Translations under genes and position numbers: made by a program
Part shown: positions 59,741 to 64,000 of the stretch, piece after piece
Layout of the letters: each line of letters opens with the position of its first letter
Numbering within the stretch: the stretch's first letter is position 1
Assembly (NCBI GenBank): GCA_012976225.1
Contig: JAAVVG010000007.1
Span: 868,001 to 932,000, forward strand
Reading direction: 5' to 3'
Origin: Golubevia sp. BC0850
Taxonomy: Eukaryota > Basidiomycota > Exobasidiomycetes > Golubeviales > Golubeviaceae
Length of the DNA stretch: 64,000 nucleotides
Notes under the pieces: generated by a model
Told to the model about the DNA's origin: nothing
Seen by the model: the letters and a program-made list of their open reading frames with translations, nothing else
The model's database searches: none

Positions 59741-60414
59741 CGAGTGTGGATCTTCAATCTCGATATCGACACTCAGAATATGAGAGTTCTCCTACATCTC
59801 TGAGTCAAATCTTAACATCTTTACCTCAGGAGTCTACGTCTTCCACCTACGACACAATCTCGACCAGCGCGGTTTCCTCGTCGATTTCTTCAACGCCTTC
59901 CGATTCGAACCAGCCAAATCCTTCTTCTATCGAAGCTAGAAGGGTCGAACAAACTCCAGCTGAAAAGAAAAGCAGAGCTAGCGATCCTTTGACCGCTATT
60001 CCAGAGGAACAAAACGCAAGTGGAAAGTGGATTAGAGGAGTCTTCGTCGAGAAGAGGCCACCTCCTCCTGGACCTGAAGATTGCTGTATGTCAGGATGCG
60101 CCCACTGTGTCTATGACATTTATGCTGAAGATTTTGTCTCATACAAGCAAAGTCTTAAGCAGTCTAAAGAGAAACTTCTATCCCTTGTTCCAGCTATTGA
60201 TCCTTCGGACTGGGACGTGTGCCTGTTGGGTCAGATGACTTCTTCTGCTGATGTTGATAGAGATGAAGGAGATGGCAAGGATGAGGCCCGGAGAGAAAGA
60301 GATACAGCGGAAAAAGAAATCAAGGAATTGGAGGAAGGATTGGATCCTGTTATGAAGGGCTTCTTGGCAATGGAGAGGAAAATGAAGAAGAAGGAAAGAG
60401 AGAAGCAGAAATGA
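59741..60414 (+). CDS. Oxidoreductase-like domain protein (OXLD1-like), 5' end unresolved
   Basis: An open frame from the acceptor CATCAG (59735-59740) to a stop at 60412-60414. The conserved part reads WIRGVFVEKRPPPPGPEDCC then MSGCAHCVYDIYAEDFVSY, the Pfam oxidoreductase-like N-terminal motif (PPPPxPxxCCxxGCxxCVxDxY) found in human OXLD1 and yeast YPL107W, mitochondrial proteins of unknown activity. The region before it is Ser/Thr-rich; the region after is a charged helix ending in a Lys/Arg/Glu repeat. There is no in-frame ATG upstream of the motif and a stop lies just before the acceptor, so the first exon is elsewhere. The one phase-compatible donor I see is inside the COQ8 last exon (59614), which would make a fused protein. 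Confidence 0.7.
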
Positions 60415-60829
60415 AAGGGAAAAGTGTCGTAGGAACCTAGGATTTGAAGGATAGAACATGACTGTCTAGTACTTTGGCACATATCAAAAATTATTTCATT
60501 CTGTTTGTATGTCGAGAGGAGGGGAGCCTTCTCCTTCTCAAATTGGGAGTTTCAAGGATGTCGACAGAGACAGGCATACTACTACAGATCCCCTCAAAAC
60601 AGAAAAGGCAACAGATTTCCACTTTGTTTCCAAACCACCCCATGAGATTCATTGTTCTATATCTTGACCCTGATTATCCCTAATTTAATCCCCTTCTAAC
60701 CTTTTCCCGAAGATCCAACCGTTTTGACGTGTTGACGTAAATCTTCGGTGGCCCATAACCTGCAATCTCTAATCAATGACAGATCCAGAGCCAGAACGAG
60801 AACCTGAACTTGAACTAGAATCAGAGTCA

Positions 60830-62170
60830 ATGGACCCGCGAAAAAACATCTCATTCCTTCCAGCCTTTCTTCTTGTCTGTTCTGAGCATTTAGCCAATAG
60901 TTAACCTTCAGCTTCATGGAAATCTGCTGCGTCTCTCGCGTCAAGATGAAGATGAAGATTCAGTGTCTCGCAATCCTCGTTTCCTTCCTTCGATTATAAC
61001 CGTCGACCCAGTAAAACCTCCGCTAGTAAATCTTGGCTGAAGTTGATCTCCTCTTGGATGTAAAGTTTCTTCGGCTCTGGATAAGGAACTCCTAGAACTG
61101 ACACGGCTAGGCTAACTTGTAAGAAACGCAGAAAGTGATCTAGAGAGAGGTTTACATTCTGGCCATTTTCTGAAGAGAATTCTAACCCCTCTAAAATAGA
61201 CTCATGACACTCGATTAAAGCATGAATAGATGTTAGGGAACCCAGAGTGTCGAAGTGATAATCTTCATGTTCTAAGTCTGATAAACATAATTGAAGGGAG
61301 TCTAATCTCTTGAAAGGGAGCTTGAACTTTGACAAGACAGCCGAACTTGCAGTAATCGATTTAAGTTTGGGAGCGTCGACTGAGGAACCCGCATTAGCAT
61401 ACATCCAAGAGCCTTTGATTGTGAGATGCCTGAGTTTCAGCAGCCTAAGTTCGGACTGAGCTAGCATACTCAGATCGAATGCTCCATGGATAGCTAAACT
61501 TTCTAAGGATCCAGCGGACCTTATGATAATTCTTGACAGCTGGTTTATGTCTGCTTGCTTCGAAGTCGAAGACACCGAGACGTCTAACGTCTTCAACTTA
61601 GAAACCATTCTAGCGATATTCCTGATGGAAAACCTAAGTCCGATGCTGCAAAATGAGAGAGCAAACCTGGTATGTTAGAAGACTTGCTACTGGAGCCTCT
61701 TCGAACGACTGGATAATCTGCTCCCTTTAGACACAATGCTTGTAGCTTTGGACAGCTTTTAAAGAATAAAAAAGCACATGAATCACCGAACATTGGCTTG
61801 GACGGATCGATCATTCTAAAGTCTGAAACGACCTTTAAAAGAGTGGCCTTTGATGGTTCTAGCAGCTTTAATAACTCCACAACTTCGAAGTCTTCCAACG
61901 GTGTAAATCTGATTGGAAGATCTCTAGAGTTGCATTGGAACGACGGTTGAACACTTGGATGATTTGACAGACTTGTGGAAAGGAGAACTCCTACAGAAGC
62001 TCAACATTTCTCCAAAGGTTTGCGGATGCTGAAAGCAGCTTGTTCCAAGATTGGCAGGCAAGTAGGATTGAAGCCAAGTCTAGAGTTGGAAGGCGATAGA
62101 ATATCCTGATCAGAACTTCTTAAGGAAGTCTTGACATCTGGAAGAATCGATGCTTCTCGCATCGTACTAG
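60830..62170 (-). pseudogene. F-box/LRR-like gene, copy E, broken
   Basis: On the minus strand. The F-box is in one frame (EVLIRIFYRLPTLDLASILL then ACQSWNKLLSASANLWRNVE), followed at once by a stop. LRR-like text then continues in other frames: EDFEVVELLKLLEPSKATLL and LFFKSCPKLQALCLKG, a frame change near 61650, then RLDSLQLCLSDLEHED and ESLAIHGAFDLSM. The C-terminal signature PEPKKLYIQEEINF and LLAEVLLGRRL is followed by TAA, yet family-like acidic tail text goes on in the same frame (DAADFHEAEG, second stop, then an RRKAG segment). At least three stops and one frameshift. It lies back to back with ALKBH6. Confidence 0.65.
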
Positions 62171-62432
62171 AAAAGAAGAGGAGCAGAGAACTTATCAAGT
62201 AAGATCCAGTTAGAGACAGCGAATTTGACTCTCAGCTTTGGGCTGAATCTATCACTGTATACTTACCGACCAGTTTCTGAGACTTCACGCTGCTCCAAAG
62301 ATAGAATCTGGATTGTGTTGGTAGACCGTAGAACGATCGAGAACCAATTACAATAAGTCGCAACTCGCACTTTCGTTCCTTCCTTCTCGCACACTTGCAT
62401 CTTTTTCTTCTTTTCGTCTTTCAAAAGAGAAA

Positions 62433-63665
62433 ATGTCAAAACTAGAAACGTACAGGATTCCACTTCCAGCTCACACAAAATTAGCTCATCGAACAGCTTC
62501 TTCTTCAACCGAAGCTTCTGAAGGACACGCAACTTCAGCTCCTTATGAAGGACACGATGATCCAGATGGTGGTTTCTTCTACATCAGAGACTTTATCACG
62601 GAAGAAGAAGAGCGGCTGTTGCTTGAAAAGGTGAGCTTTGCAAGGTTCGAGAATGAGTCTCTCATCTTTTCCATTGGCTCTACAAACCTCACCTCGATTC
62701 CATCTCTGCCTTTTCTTCTTCCTACCAGATTCGAGGAGCACCACTTCCAAAATGGAGGACTTTACAGAATCGAAGGCTACAGCATTGGGGAGGTCAAATG
62801 TCAAAAAATGGGGTTCTCATTCCTCAACCTCTACCAGCCTTTATGACTTCGTTTCCGCCTCTTCAAGAAAGAATTTCTGCCACTGGAGCTTTTGAAGGCA
62901 GCAAGCACGAAGGTTTCAATCATTGCTTGGTCAACGAGTACAATCCTGGACAAGGAATCTTTCCTCACGAGGATGGCAAGGCTTACTATCCGGCTGTAGC
63001 AACTCTATCTCTGGGGAGCCATGCAGTCTTAGATATATATAGATATGCTGTGGATGAAGAGTCGTCATCTGATGAGACGAAGGAGAAAGAAGAGCCAGGG
63101 AATGAAACCGCTCGACCAAGAGAAAGAGATCCTGTCTTTTCCTTCTGGCAAGAAAGAAGAAGTTTGTTGATCACTAGAGGATGGGCTTATAAGTGAGTCA
63201 TATAACATCTCAGTTTTGGAAGCCGAAGCATTTCTCGGAACCCAGTCTTCGATTCAAAAACGAAGATACCCCTCGACCTCGAACTAACGTCCTTCTCGTC
63301 CTCTACCCATCTCTTTCCGAACCCACTCCCCTTTTCCATCTAGGAACTTCCTTCACGGAATTGCCGAAAGAACCAGTGACAGTGCCTCCTCACTCCAAAG
63401 AGTTCCAAACGGCTTCATGGTAGAAGATCCCAAAGCGATTTCTCATCTCAGAAGAGGATTGGATTCCAATCTTCCAAGTAGTTCTTCTTCATCTGTTCCA
63501 CAAACAATCACCAATGAAGCTGGAGAAGAGGTAATGAAGATAGTTGAACCCTCTTTGGAGAGAGGAACGAGAATCAGCATGACTTTCAGAGATGTGGAGA
63601 GAGTTTCGAAAGGTTTAGGAGGGGTCATGAAGTCTTTGATGGGAGGGAATGAGATGGTGCCTTGA
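62433..63665 (+). CDS. ALKBH6: ALKBH6-type 2-oxoglutarate/iron(II) dioxygenase
   Basis: Exons 62433-62630, 62729-63192, 63344-63665; 327 residues. The AlkB fold is clear: FFYIRDFITEEEERLLLEK, then RTLQNRRLQHWGGQMSKNG (the RRLQxWGG of ALKBH6), FNHCLVNEYNPGQGIFPHED with the HxD iron ligands, AVATLSLGSHAVLDIY, NFLHGIAE supplying the distal His, and GTRISMTFRDV with the Arg that holds 2-oxoglutarate. Family members demethylate nucleic acids. ALKBH6 is nuclear and cytoplasmic, and its substrate is debated. The acceptor at 63343 rejoins YK to NFLHG. An acidic insert (ESSSDETKEKEEPGNE) interrupts the jelly roll. Confidence 0.92.
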
Positions 63666-63885
63666 TTTTTAGATGTGGAGTATTTTGTCTAGCAAGCTAT
63701 AGATCCAGTCGAATTCAAGCAATGTCACCTCATTAATTTCGTGCTCTGATGAAAGCTATTCCCGAAAAGTCGACGACCAAATGGCTTTCGACACTTCAAT
63801 TTGGCAATTCGAGGCTCTGGATTTCGGAATGCCAACAAGAAGTAACCTAAATTGAGAAGTGGTATAATACAGGAAGAGAAAACTC

Positions 63886-64000
63886 TCACGACATTGCGAG
63901 CTTACTGTAACTAGGAGGTGCTACTCTTTCCCTCACGATCTTGATGACATAAAGAGGCAGACTACTGACAGCAATGATGACTGCAGTCTTCCAGAAGAAT
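63886..64000 (-). CDS. C-terminal end of a P4-type ATPase (Neo1-like lipid flippase)
   Basis: The window edge cuts a minus-strand frame whose last 37 residues read [20 protein letters not shown], then [17 protein letters not shown] and a stop at 63886-63888. A last membrane span followed by a short tail with PPSYxKL is characteristic of P4-ATPase C-termini, especially the Neo1/ATP9 branch. These proteins flip phospholipids in Golgi and endosome membranes. The call rests on one short segment. Confidence 0.5.
   Translation of the reverse strand, partial: FFWKTAVIIAVSSLPLYVIKIVRERVAPPSYSKLAMS

Noticed and set aside
61620-61690. Intron in F-box copy E to explain the frame change
   Set aside because: Phase-correct choices give only about 38 nt, shorter than any convincing intron seen here, so a frameshift is more likely.

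Overview
The window is nuclear DNA of a fungus. Genes are dense and cut by many short introns, most opening GTGAGT or GTAAGT and closing in a pyrimidine-rich YAG. The gene set (METTL16, HIRA, Syp1-type F-BAR, Lsm7 with an RGG leader, Sft2, Fmp46, Coq8) fits a basidiomycete, perhaps a Pucciniomycotina-like or Ustilaginomycotina-like yeast. The lineage is inference. I saw no tRNA, rRNA, CRISPR array or transposon.

Layout. 0-8 kb: C-terminal half of an oligopeptide transporter, then a 1,397-residue protein ending in a SABATH-like methyltransferase domain. 8.7-12 kb: a long coiled-coil protein on the minus strand. 12-17.6 kb: broken F-box/LRR genes around a divergent mitochondrial pair (Fmp46-like and bL32m). 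17.7-24.3 kb: METTL16 divergent from the endocytic F-BAR protein Syp1. 25-28.5 kb: a small unknown gene and a membrane-anchored amidohydrolase. 28.8-32.3 kb: acylcarnitine carrier and a stop-riddled coiled-coil gene. 32.4-36.3 kb: LSM7 and DAHP synthase. 36.6-40.4 kb: a multispanning RING-H2 protein and a small unknown. 40.9-44.9 kb: HIRA. 45.3-48 kb: two head-to-head F-box relics, one with a perfect 134-bp duplication. 48.4-53.7 kb: methionine aminopeptidase 1 divergent from a NEPRO/Rmp1-like gene, then SFT2. 55-60.4 kb: TBP divergent from COQ8, which is followed by an oxidoreductase-like protein that may be spliced onto it. 60.8-63.7 kb: a fifth F-box relic and ALKBH6. The right edge holds the last exon of a probable P4-ATPase.

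Two themes stand out. First, very small exons: 7 and 11 nt in METTL16, 21, 16 and 8 nt in MetAP1, 16 and 12 nt in the transporter. Family alignment and phase arithmetic support them. Second, five clear copies and one trace of a single F-box/LRR family, every one interrupted, with long stretches of frame kept between stops. Genes were joined from exons by eye using splice consensus, phase and family motifs, so individual junctions can be wrong by a few bases.
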